Positions 21,415 through 30,606 of a stretch of DNA of 64,000 nt are shown here, piece by piece. The notes beneath the pieces are model-generated. The model was not told where the DNA came from, made no database searches, and was given only the letters and a program-made list of their open reading frames with translations. Made by a program: the position numbers and the translations under genes. Origin of the DNA: Globomyces pollinis-pini (lineage: Eukaryota > Chytridiomycota > Chytridiomycetes > Rhizophydiales > Globomycetaceae); NCBI GenBank assembly GCA_025399215.1, contig MU621163.1, positions 1 through 64,000 on the forward strand. Reading direction: 5' to 3'. The stretch's first letter is position 1, and the number at the start of each line of letters is the position of its first letter.

Positions 21415-22671
21415 ATGACTTGTTCATTTTCACTGAATGATAAACATGTACTGATAGTATCAAATAGTCAATCAGACAATGTAGTAGGCATCATAAATGG
21501 TAATTCATTGTACTAACAGTTAGCTTGTTTACTGGAAAACGCTAATGTTACCCTCATTGCTCCATCTGTTAAAAATCAAATTCATCCAGTCATCTCAAAG
21601 TTATTCAGATCTGGTTACATTGGATACTTGCCAAAGATACCAACTATTAGTGATTCTTTACAACACCACTTGACTATCGTAACAGCAGAAGATTCAACTT
21701 GGAAGGCACAATTCATTCAAGCTTGTCATCATCAACGTCAATGGTTGTATGTAGTTGATGATCTAAAAAATTCAAATGTGCAACTGAATCTGGATGTTAA
21801 AATAAACAGTTCGAATGTATTGGATGATCATATCCAATCCGATTTAAGTTCTCAGTCGACCTTGAACTCAAGTGGGGATATGGATGTCAGTTTTGAACCA
21901 ATAACTGATGAAGCTACAACCAACACGATAAGTTATAATCAATCAACAGCCAAAAAGCCAACTCTCTACTTGGTTGGGGTAGGACCTGGATCACCGGACC
22001 TTATCACTCTAAAAGCGCAACGACTCCTGCATTCTGTTCCCGTTATAATATCTGATAGACTTGTGTCGGAAAACTTATTTGATTCCCTTCCATCATCCAC
22101 TCGATTGTTGTTTTCTCATAAAGTATGTGGTAAAGCTCCAGTTGCACAAAAACAAATCAATGACTGGATTGTTGAACATTTAAATCAAGGACAAGATGTC
22201 ATGCGAGTCAAAGGAGGCGACCCGTTTGTCTTTGGTAGGGGTGGTGAAGAGCTAAATTTGGCAAAGAAATTGGGCTATAATGTGATTGTGGTACCAGGTA
22301 TTTCATCTTGTATATCGGCAGCTGCTATGGCAGGTATACCAGTTACACATCGCGGTGTGGCAGATTCGTTTGTAGTTTGTACAGGACAGAAAGAGGATGG
22401 GTCTTGGTCTGGTGTTCCAATGTTCGCAAAAAACAGAACACTGGTATTATTAATGGCGATTGGAGTATTAGGAAAACTTCGCGACCAATTAAAAGATCAT
22501 CATGACTATCCAATCGATATACCAGTTGCTGTAATATTTAGAGCAACCTATCCTGACCAGAAAATTGTATTTGGTACATTAATTGATATTGCACAGAAAG
22601 TTGTTGATGAAGGGATCAAGAGTCATGCCACTGTGATTGTTGGACATGTGGTTAATTGTTTGATAAAATAG
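21415..22671 (+). CDS. MET1: Uroporphyrinogen-III C-methyltransferase, MET1-like (siroheme branch)
   Basis: Exons 21415-21499 and 21524-22671 (24-nt intron) give 410 residues. The C-terminal two thirds is a SUMT domain: GVGPGSPDLITLKA near 182, the MRVKGGDPFVFGRGGEE motif, VVPGISSCISAAAMAGIPVTHRG and the closing VIVGHVV. It makes precorrin-2 for siroheme, the cofactor of sulfite and nitrite reductases. The first about 100 residues resemble a MET8-type Rossmann region (HVLIVSN, ENANVTLIAPS) but without the usual Gly-rich loop, so dehydrogenase/ferrochelatase activity from this part is doubtful. Cytosolic. The first exon is needed to restore the LLENANVTL strand. Confidence 0.93.
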
Positions 22672-22769
22672 TTATAATAAATGCTGTTTACATATCTTTT
22701 AGTTACAGCGTAAATAACATGTTGGCAAGGTGATCAATCAAAAGCGCGCAAACGATCCTTCACAATAAC

Positions 22770-22985
22770 TCAGTGACAGTGAAATTCTTCAAAGGCATCA
22801 ACCAATAACAAATCATGCTGTGTTTCGTTGAATATTTCGAATAGCATACCCAACGTAATTAAAATTGTTGAAACAACTCCTTCTGGAAATGTCCAACCAA
22901 ATAGGGGGATCACAGTGTTTGATAAAGGAATAAGAAAACCCATCTTGGTTTTTGAAGGGAACTGATAATGAGTTGTCATAATCAT
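22770..22985 (-). CDS. Small hydrophobic hypothetical protein (weak)
   Basis: 71 codons; Phe/Leu/Ile-rich with one or two hydrophobic stretches (about residues 16-50) and an acidic end. It fills the gap between MET1 and the cyclin gene, and its 5' end overlaps the cyclin start on the other strand by 18 bp. No family recognised. It may be a chance ORF. Confidence 0.25.
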   Translation of the reverse strand: MIMTTHYQFPSKTKMGFLIPLSNTVIPLFGWTFPEGVVSTILITLGMLFEIFNETQHDLLLVDAFEEFHCH

Positions 22986-23780
22986 TCCATCAGTTATAGA
23001 AATAGATCACTTGTTCAAGAGCATCGAAATACTTTAACAGATTGGATTCTTAATGTACGAACAAGTCCTCATTCATAACTAGCTTAATCTTCGATACTAC
23101 AGTTCAAAACAAACTGGTCTCGTATGTTATTCAAATTCTAAAGTATTAGATTGCAATGTCTTTGGTAGATTCTTATTGTTGTCAAAACTACATAGAACTT
23201 GAATTATATCAATGCTTAGGAGCTGCCAGTTTTTTAATTGCTTCTAAATTCTACGAATCAGATTATCCTTCTATTATTCAACTAGTGGACTTGAGTATGG
23301 GTAGTTTCACTAAGCGCCAACTCATTGTATTTGATTAATCTAGCTATTAACACATTTCAGGATATGGAATTATCGGTTTTATTCAAGACCGATTGGAATT
23401 TACGAGCATCTACTGCCATAAACTTTCTTGATTGTTATTTGGATGAATTACGTCTGGAAAAAATCGATTCTCAGTTAGTACACTCCGTTAGCATTGACTT
23501 ATTGACCATGCTGGTTAAAAGTATTTTGTAATGATAGCGTTAATTGTTAGATTGGAATTTGAAAATGAAATATCCATTACACGTTCAATCTATTGCTGCA
23601 TTAATTTGCTCCCTTTTGTATTACAAATTTGATAATATCAAGATATTGTCATTTATGAATGATATTTGTGCTGAAAAAGTAATGGGTATACTATTCTGAT
23701 ATTTTTAGGAATTGATTTTCAACTGTACTCAAGATATGAATTGTTATTTCAAATCTCCATTAACTCTTCCCATGTTTTAG
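22968..23780 (+). CDS. Cyclin (small, G1/mitotic cyclin-like box)
   Basis: Exons 22968-23054, 23083-23121, 23150-23326, 23361-23520, 23551-23678 and 23709-23780 (introns 28-34 nt) give 220 residues. The cyclin-box start TLTDWILNLNLRYYSSKQTGL is rebuilt across the first intron, followed by AMSLVDSY, LGAASFLIASKFYE (the classic helix 3 motif), then FTKRQLIDMELSVLFKTDWNL, where cyclins carry their KPxx helix. A second, poorer repeat follows. So it is a minimal cyclin, probably a CDK partner. The short N-terminus shows no destruction box. Subtype is uncertain between G1/S and mitotic forms. Confidence 0.85.
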
Positions 23781-23885
23781 CTTATTATCTCGTCGTATAC
23801 CATGTCTCAAAGGATGTGATAAGCATTTTTAATAGAATATAATCATTACGTTATAAAGACCAAGTCTATCAAACCATATCGATTT

Positions 23886-24916
23886 TTATTGTGTTGGGTT
23901 TTGATCACTAGAAACATTTGGCAATGCAGAATTTAAGTGTCCAACATCCAGAGGTTGTTCTTTCTGATTGTCATCTTTAGTAGGCAATGGTGAAGCATTT
24001 CTAATTGTGTTTCGTCTAGATCTGGCCATTAGAATATCTTTATGTTAGAGGAACTTAATTTACCGTCGCCTTTATAAATATCTGTCGATAAGACTTCGAA
24101 GCGAAGACGTTCCACTATATTGAGTGCTTCAATAACAGAATCATCATCAACTTTAAGTGTCACTAAAGCTTCTTGGAAGAGTTTCTTCATGGCATCAAAA
24201 TGTTCATCTTTAATTTCCAATTGACTGTGTGCATGTCTCATACCTCGACCATTGTAGGAGGTTCCATTGAACAAATGATACGAGAACTTTTTAAACATTT
24301 TTTTGATATGATCTACTTTTGCTTTCTTGAATTGAGGATACAATAGTGGATCTTTCATTGCTAATTCATACACAAGGTCGATACTAGCATAATTATTTAC
24401 TACAAACCTTACCATGCATCAACCGTTTCATTCCCACCTAATTTGACATAAAATTCAGAAAGGTTTTTGTCCGTTTCGCGTCCAAGAATTTCATTTCTGA
24501 TCGTTTCTGTTGCAGCCATAGCTAAATCTGCAATATCTGTACTTACTCCAACTTTTACCAATGACCTGGCAATCATAATCTTGACATTATCAAAATCAAT
24601 ATCCGTCAAATTCAATCGCTTATGTGATTTTGTAATACTCTTTCGGGTAAATTTAGGAATATTCTGGTTAGAGAAAACCAACATCAAGAATTTCTTTTGC
24701 ATCCTTTTTATCTGGTCTACATCACTATTACTAAATAATGACCCTAATCTTTTGTCGGATAACATCATGCCATACAAAACATTAATTCTAGTATTAAACA
24801 ATTGAGATATATGTACACTTTATCAATCACTGGTTCTCCACCGATACGAGCTAGTAAATCTACTTGTGGAGTTCTAGTTTTAAAATGAATACCAAATATT
24901 ACGAATTTTCAGACAT
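23886..24916 (-). CDS. Protein with two tandem truncated-hemoglobin domains
   Basis: Exons 24903-24916, 24817-24873, 24413-24787, 24064-24383 and 23886-24037 (introns 26-29 nt) give 305 residues. Each half has truncated-globin landmarks: an opening Gly-Gly (RIGG near 14, KLGG near 139), a B10-position Tyr (Tyr29 in INVLYG, Tyr154 in IDLVYE), an E helix (DQIKRMQKKF, DHIKKMFKKF) and the proximal His in the F helix (His79 in ITKSHKRL, His201 in MRHAHSQLEI followed by EHFD). Domain 2 keeps the Gly-rich EF loop NGTSYNGRGM; domain 1 does not. A basic-polar tail of about 55 residues follows. Such globins bind O2 or NO; the function here is unknown. No signal peptide. Confidence 0.88.
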
Positions 24917-25224
24917 TATTGTGAAAATTCTTACACGAAACGCGGTATTTCAATGATTGTTTTTTACTAGCATCTCAACTTTAAAGGCAAATGGTGTAAT
25001 ACAATTCCCTAAAGTTAAATATCATTGTGATGACTCTTTCAATCACAAACAATAAATCAAAGTCCCATGTATTTTACATAACAATCTGCTACATTATTTC
25101 TGAAGCAATAGACTTAGTGAATCTTAGTAAAATATTTCTATACCAAAACAAAATCCAGCTAAATAATTATTCAAATTTGAATACCATAAAGAATTATTGT
25201 CATATGCTTTGCCAAAAGGTATTG
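24917..25224. other. Intergenic, upstream of the globin gene
   Basis: AT-rich. A 76-codon plus-strand ORF (25027-25257) runs into the direct repeat and has no recognisable content; not called. Confidence 0.4.
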
Positions 25225-25436
25225 ATGAATCCCATGCCATACTTCACATGTGGTTGATCTTCTTTACTCCATGCACTTCGTAAGTTCCATTTGATGGTGT
25301 CCCTAACTATACTATCTATTACATAACATACTATACTATACTACGTCCATAATCACCCAATGTATCTTGTGTACCAATGTGTCTGTGCAAACGCGACAAT
25401 ATATTACACTTTGATGGTATCTAAAAAAGGCCCATC
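25225..25436 (+). repeat. Left direct copy of a host segment flanking the mobile element
   Basis: About 170 bp nearly identical to 26912-27081 in the same orientation, starting ATGAATCCCATGCC and ending GGCCCATC, differing at a handful of positions. This copy is longer because of a 43-bp insertion at 25301-25343. The two copies lie immediately outside the inverted-repeat element. Confidence 0.92.
25301..25343. mobile_element. 43-bp insertion resembling the element's terminus
   Basis: Present in the left host copy and absent from the right. It contains CTATACTA several times; the complement, TAGTATAG, is exactly how the neighbouring element's terminal inverted repeats begin. It may be an excision footprint or a minimal internally deleted relative. 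Confidence 0.6.
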
Positions 25437-25438
25437 CA

Positions 25439-25559
25439 TAGTATAGAAAGAGCACCGGATAATACCGTTTTATTCGGATGAAAATGTCAGCTAAAATCAC
25501 TTGGAAAAAACCTAAATCTTAATGAAAATTTATTAAACTCGAATTAAGTTGATGAGTTT
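25439..25559 (+). repeat. Left terminal inverted repeat
   Basis: 121 bp, ending 26 bp before the ATG of the nuclease gene, so it probably carries that gene's promoter. Mates with 26787-26907. Confidence 0.92.
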
Positions 25560-25585
25560 CACCCAGGTAACATTTTTCTTTCCAA

Positions 25586-26569
25586 ATGTTTTCTCGTGCA
25601 TTCGTCCCTTGTCGTTTGCGCTGCTATTCTACTCCTAAAAAAGCTTTGAAATTATGGGTCAAACATAATGGCAGTCCATCTACCAAAGTTCCCATCAAAG
25701 GCTGCAACGACCTTGATGACTTTGCAAAGAAAGTGAAGCAAGAGCTCAATACCCATTCTCAAGTTGCTATTTACACTTCTCTCGACAAGGAAGCACTCGA
25801 CCCTGGTCTTGCAATCAAAGACCTACTCAAAACTGACCTCAACTACAACAGCAGCAAAATACCTTTATTTGTGAAAATCATCCCTGCAACTCCAGACTCA
25901 ATCACAACAAAAACTATCTATATCAGAGATACTGATGAAGACGGGGAATTCACAGACAAGTATGTTGAGTACCAAATCAAGAACAGAGAAGAGTTGCGTG
26001 ATATCTACAAATTTGGCCTCGGCCTCGCAACCTTGGCTGAACCAAACAAAGCGATAGTCAGTTTTGACCAAATCAAGGATAGAGAAAGATACCAAGTGTA
26101 CAAGTATTCGCAAGACTTTCAAGGCTGGCAGAAGAAGGAAGCTGATGCGATGGAGGCTGAAACGTTGCTATCAATGAAGACCTATCTTATGGAGAAACTT
26201 CTTGCTTCATCTATTGATTTGCCGACTGATATATATGATTCAAAGGGAAAGCAAATTCAAGAGTGGGATGGTGTTTTGTTGTCTGGGGATACTCTTTATT
26301 TACTAGAAGCGAAGCATTCAATTTCAGTTGAGAAGGTCAAGGAAATGGCAGGTCGCGTCAAACGCTTCCCTCAAATTATGGAATTATCTACGCAGAAGGA
26401 GTTTAACATCAAGTACAACAAGATTGTGGGGGTTGCATGTGCAACACAATTTCCGGATGAAAGTCGTATGGAAGCTCGCCGTTTGGGTATTATGATTGTT
26501 TATCCGTCTGGGCGTCGTTATCTGGTTGAATCCGATAAGATTGACTTTGATTATGCTATTGAGAGATGA
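25586..26569 (+). CDS. Crinkler-like protein with PD-(D/E)XK nuclease-like domain, intronless
   Basis: 327 residues. The first about 20 residues (Arg, Cys, Tyr-Ser-Thr-Pro-Lys) look like a mitochondrial presequence. Residues 21-100 form a ubiquitin-like header (LKLWVKHNG, DLDDFAKKVKQEL, LFVKIIP) of the kind heading Crinkler (CRN/CR) effectors. The C-terminal domain has a restriction-nuclease-like core: Asp228 in QEWDGVLL, Glu241 and Lys243 in LYLLEAKHSIS, then a helix VKEMAGRVKRFPQIM and the strand KIVGVACAT. Crinkler-type proteins occur in oomycetes, chytrids and mycorrhizal fungi. Here the gene is cargo of an inverted-repeat element. Slightly more GC-rich than its neighbours. Family placement is by motif pattern only. 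Confidence 0.7.
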   Translation: MFSRAFVPCRLRCYSTPKKALKLWVKHNGSPSTKVPIKGCNDLDDFAKKVKQELNTHSQVAIYTSLDKEALDPGLAIKDLLKTDLNYNSSKIPLFVKIIPATPDSITTKTIYIRDTDEDGEFTDKYVEYQIKNREELRDIYKFGLGLATLAEPNKAIVSFDQIKDRERYQVYKYSQDFQGWQKKEADAMEAETLLSMKTYLMEKLLASSIDLPTDIYDSKGKQIQEWDGVLLSGDTLYLLEAKHSISVEKVKEMAGRVKRFPQIMELSTQKEFNIKYNKIVGVACATQFPDESRMEARRLGIMIVYPSGRRYLVESDKIDFDYAIER

Positions 26570-26786
26570 ACATTTTCCTATTAATGCATTTACAGTTAAT
26601 ACGCCATTAATTCAGTGTCAGAATGCGAATCGTTTTGTTTGCTTTAGTTGCATCATGAAATGCAAGAGAAGTTGTCCACAATGCAGAACGAGCAAAGTAT
26701 TTCATAACAAACAATTAGAGAAACATATTAAAGACCAGATGGTTAAGTGCAGTTATGAGGGATGTCAAAAGATGTTATTCAAATGA
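26570..26786 (+). pseudogene. Truncated RING/TRAF-type zinc-finger reading frame inside the element
   Basis: Starting just after the nuclease stop, a frame reads the second half of a SIAH/TRAF-like RING (CQNANRFVCFSC, then CPQCRT) and a following zinc-binding piece (VKCSYEGCQ), ending with a stop directly at the right inverted repeat. The first RING half is missing, and the usual Gly-His of the motif is Ala-Asn, so it looks decayed. It may be a captured host fragment or a second cargo gene with a lost 5' end. Confidence 0.6.
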
Positions 26787-26907
26787 AACTCATCCAACTT
26801 AATTCGAGTTTAATAAATTTTCATTAAGATTTAGGTTTTTTCCAAGTGATTTTAGCTAACATTTTCATCCGAGTAAAACGGTATTATCCGGTGCTCTTTC
26901 TATACTA
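26787..26907 (-). repeat. Right terminal inverted repeat
   Basis: Reverse complement of 25439-25559 with two substitutions and a one-base shift; it starts at the base after the stop of the RING-like frame. Confidence 0.92.
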
Positions 26908-26911
26908 CTAC

Positions 26912-27081
26912 ATGAATCCCATGCCATACTTCACATGTGGTTGATCTTCTTTACTCCATGCACTTCGTAAGTTCCCTTTGATGGTGTTCGTCCATAATCA
27001 CCCAATGTATCTTGTGTACCAATGTGTCTGTGCAAACGCGACAAGATATCACACTTTGATGGTATCTAAAAAAGGCCCATC
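26912..27081 (+). repeat. Right direct copy of the host segment
   Basis: Direct repeat of 25225-25436 without the 43-bp insertion. On the minus strand, 27065-26931 is a 44-codon open frame ending in a stop (ending VKKINHM), preceded by a TTTTTTAG acceptor-like end, so the segment may be the last exon of a former gene. In the left copy that frame is broken by the insertion. Confidence 0.85.
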
Positions 27082-27274
27082 TCTAACCACTAAAGAGAAA
27101 CTGCTTCAAAATGAATTTTGTAAAGGATAGGAATTTTATTTGCAGTATAGTTCCTTCATTAATCATTTGTAAATACATAAGAGAGGTGCATGGTTGTCAA
27201 TGTGTTGTCCCACAATCCACCATAAAGGATCTGATTTCCACCTCACATCTGTGCCAAAACATATGGTCTAGAAC

Positions 27275-27280
27275 TATAAA
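27275..27280 (+). promoter_or_regulatory. TATA box of the carboxypeptidase gene
   Basis: TATAAA 38 bp upstream of the signal-peptide ATG at 27313. An earlier ATG at 27294 opens a nine-codon frame overlapping the start; with initiation about 30 bp below the TATA box it would fall outside the mRNA. Confidence 0.5.
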
Positions 27281-27312
27281 TGAAAAGTCGAACATGCCTA
27301 TCACTACAACAA

Positions 27313-28647
27313 ATGAATCTTAAATCACTATACGCTGTTGCATTATTCATCTCATCTGCCGTTGCAGCACCAACTCGAGGAATATATGAAGGTGATGCTG
27401 TGTATCAATTTGAAGTTTCTAATGAAGAACAACGTAGCTTGATTGCTAGCTTGTTTAAAGTAAGTTGCCTTGTCAAAATTGACCATAGGATCATACTTTA
27501 GGACTAGATGCTTGGACAAAGTTGCGAATTGGAACTGTTGATATTCATGTGCCATCCAAATCTGACAAAGTTGTTTTGTCTAAACTAGCAGCATTGAAGA
27601 AAACTGTATTGATCAAAAACTTACAAACTGTGATCGACGAAGAGGCTAATTATTCGGCTGTTAACAAAGAAAAATTAGCATCAAATGTGGACAATAAAGA
27701 TTTGTCATTAGAACAACAAGCTGCCAATCTATTCTCGGATTACCAAGATGCTGATACTTACCAATCATTCCTTCTCAGCCTTCCAGGTGTTCAAGAAATT
27801 GTATTGGGAACTACCTATGAAAAAAGAACAATTCGTGGTGTCAAATTTGGTGCTGGTCCCAAAAATATTTTCCTTTTGGGTGGTCTTCATGCTCGTGAAT
27901 GGATTAGTCCTGCAGCTACTACATACATCACCAATTTCTTGCTAGGAAGTGATCCGCGCGCAGTTCAATTACGTGAACAATTCACTTTCCACACTGTACC
28001 AGTCTCTAATCCTGATGGATATGCTTTCACTCGTAAATCTGGTGGTCAACGAATGTGGAGAAAGAATCGGGAACCTAATCCGGGTTACTCATGTATCGGT
28101 ACCGACCCTAATCGTAACTTTGATTCTCATTGGGGTGACACTGTTGGAGCTAGTGATTATCCATGTGCTGACGATTATTTCGGGAAAGGTCCAGCAAGCA
28201 CTGCTGAAGCTGCTGCAGTTTCTAACTATCTCAAATCTCTTACCAACACCGTCAGTTTCGTAGATTTACATTCCTTTGCACAAGAATGGTAAATCTCAAT
28301 TTAAAACTCATAATAGGACATTCCCATATGGTTTCACTTGTGACGCACAAGCACCTTACTTTGATGACTTGAACAAAGCATCACAACTTGCCGTTGCATC
28401 AGTTAAAACAGTTGATGGTCGAACCTTCGAATACGGACAAAGTTGTACCAGACTCTACCCAACCACAGGTTCAACAGATGACTATGCCCTGGATGTACTT
28501 AAGATCAAATACTCTTACACTGTTGAGCTTCGTCCAACTGGAAGCTCTGGTGGTGGTTTTGCATTACCTGCGTCTCAAATTGTTGTAGCAAGCAAAGAAA
28601 CTTTGGAAGGTTTAATAACATTATGGCAATACGTTGCTACTCATTAA
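27313..28647 (+). CDS. Secreted metallocarboxypeptidase A-like (family M14A)
   Basis: Exons 27313-27463, 27502-28288 and 28317-28647 give 422 residues. Signal peptide MNLKSLYAVALFISSAVAAP, then a propeptide of about 95 residues, then the M14 catalytic domain. Zinc ligands His180 and Glu183 are in GLHAREW, the third His307 in VDLHSF; the catalytic Glu383 is in SYTVELRPTG; the substrate-binding NPDGY and PNRNF blocks are present. The length fits pro-carboxypeptidase A/B. It removes C-terminal residues from peptides outside the cell or in the vacuole. The ATG at 27313 is preferred over the in-frame one at 27280 because it begins the signal peptide directly. Confidence 0.95.
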
Positions 28648-28777
28648 ACAGCAAATATAAAGAATTATACAGATTTTCCCTTTTAAAACGTAGGTTGCGT
28701 TGTTTAGTTGCAATAGTTGATCGCCTTTAGTGAATTAATATTCCGTAATGAGACAAAGTAAAGATTTAATTGTAAAT

Positions 28778-30021
28778 CTAATATATTGACACCAAAATGG
28801 TGAGAAGTACGAGCAAATTTAATCTATGGTGAAATATAAGGGATGTTCCACTTGACGGTTGAGGTACGGTTGGAACAAACGTTTCTGATAGCGGTGCAAG
28901 TCCGATTCTTGCATTCCCATAATCAAAAACAGAATAAAAGTTTCTTAAAAAGGAAGCACCAAGGATGGATCCCAATTTATCTAACGAAGGATCTAGAGGT
29001 TGGAAGATAGAAACACATGAGCGTGCCTTAAGATCGATAATAACTTGCTGTTCCCAGGTTAAAGAGTACGTTGATTGACCAACTGTTACATTAATAGGCT
29101 TCAGTAGTTTGACATCTTTGCATGGGACAAAATACTGTGTACCATTTCTCACCGCCTTCATCTGATTGTTAACTACATCAAACAAAGGTTGAGGCAAGAG
29201 GGATAGAGTGGTTCCTGTGTCCAATGATACTTGAAGAGGTGTAGATATGGCATTTGTACCATCTGCTAATCTTATTTGATTTAATGGTACAGACCACTTT
29301 CCAGTATTAGTGACATTGGTATAGTCAATGGGTGTGCTAAACTTTTGTTCATCAACTCCAGCAAAGGTTATCTGACCAGCAGTTCCAGCAATATCATTTG
29401 ATTGAGATCTATTGAACCAAAAAGACACTTTTGCAGAATCATTGGTAAATCTTGGGACGACATCAACTCCTGATACTAGGGATTGTTAGTGAGCCAAACT
29501 TACGTTGGGTATATGGTGGAGCAATGCCTAATATTCCATCAAATGCAGAGTAAGTGGAGTTAATAGAATATGCTTCACAAAATGGTTGGTTTTGCATTTT
29601 GATTGTTCCTAAGACTAAGGAATCTTGGCTGACGGAGCATTCTATAGTTGTATTATCGCCATATACAACATTGAAACCACCTTTCACTACCTTTAAATTC
29701 TTATAGGTAGTGCTAAAGAATTAGCGCCAGTAAAAATTACCTCTTGGTGCCATTGAAAGCAGGTTGTTGAATACAACTATTGGACTGACAGTCTGAAGAA
29801 CGAACCCAAAACAACGATGAACCAGTATCAACTACAACTTGTAGAGTCTGAGGGGGAGTGCCCAAAGACACTTTTGCCAAAAGAACCTCCCCAAACTTAT
29901 CAGTTGATAGAATGGCAGGATTGAGTTTCCTGTCTGAAATTAGCTGAAAGGGGAATTGGGCTAAATTTGGTGACTCGGATTTGACTATGGCCACCAGCAG
30001 CAATAATGCATTTGACAGCAT
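28778..30021 (-). CDS. Secreted pepsin-like aspartic protease, probably GPI-anchored
   Basis: Exons 29741-30021, 29504-29712 and 28778-29475 (28-nt introns) give 395 residues. Signal peptide at 1-17 (MLSNALLLLVAIVKSES). The catalytic aspartates are Asp65 in VVVDTGSSLFWV and Asp249 in VSLDTGTTLSLLP. The flap Tyr lies in VVYGDNTT, and GILGIAPP and ILGASFLRNFYSVFDY follow the pepsin order. The Ser-Gly-Thr-Ser stretch followed by a hydrophobic C-terminal end (LLVLLTILVSIY) suggests a GPI-anchor signal, as in yapsins. Tail to tail with the carboxypeptidase, 130 bp apart, making a small secreted-protease pair. Confidence 0.95.
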
Positions 30022-30606
30022 TTGAAAGAACTCAACAAACAGAGAATTGGTAAATGAAGGCCAAGTGATGGTCGCACAAAGGTTTCACAAAGAACGGGAC
30101 CTCACACCAACAAATTGAGTTGAAGTGGTCTTTCTGAGTAGACCATAGTTTAGTAAGCTTCAAGGTGTTGGTGATATCTGTATATATCTGGCACTCTGAA
30201 TTTTGTACATTTACCTCGTCCTTTTGCCTAGTTAAATCTATGTGATACCATTAGTAGGTTGCCTATCCAACCCCTAGTGAGTGCTCCAATGACCAAATTA
30301 TCTGTTTGAGAGTAAATAGAACAATCTACCAAGATATGAGGGATATCACAATTTTTTGTGCACTAATAGTTCCTCGCCATACACTACATAGCATATTCAA
30401 GTTGATGCCTTATAGTCGAATATGGAATTCAGGAATTCAAAGTAAACCTCCCGATCTGAGGTTGATGAATGAATTGTAGGGTGACTCAAAGGTTTCAACC
30501 GTTTCCAAGACACGTTGTGAAGTGGCTGTCTGTCCATATTAGGAGCAACTCCCATGAAATCGCTTTCACAATTAAAAATCTTTGATTTCTTCATAGAATA
30601 GATATA
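30022..30606. other. Divergent intergenic region, nothing recognised
   Basis: Promoter space between the aspartic protease and the LEA2-type gene. A minus-strand ORF across 30397-30615 overlaps the next gene's start and looks accidental. Confidence 0.45.

Larger units (their letters stand above)
25439..26907 (+). mobile_element. 1.47-kb element with 121-bp terminal inverted repeats carrying an effector-like gene
   Basis: The ends 25439-25559 and 26787-26907 are reverse complements with two substitutions and a one-base shift, beginning TAGTATAGAAAG. If the outer TA is counted as target site, the insertion follows the TA rule of Tc1/mariner-like elements. Inside are a Crinkler-like nuclease gene and a truncated RING-type reading frame; no transposase is seen, so it would be non-autonomous. 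The element sits exactly between two direct copies of a host segment. Confidence 0.85.

Noticed and set aside
25027..25257. 76-codon plus-strand ORF ending in the left direct repeat
   Set aside because: Composition is AT-driven (Asn, Ile, Lys, Tyr), no motif, and its last part is the repeat, which is better explained as a relic exon on the other strand.
25439..26907. Transposase gene inside the inverted-repeat element
   Set aside because: Only the nuclease-like gene and the RING remnant are present; no DDE-type frame was found, so the element is called non-autonomous.
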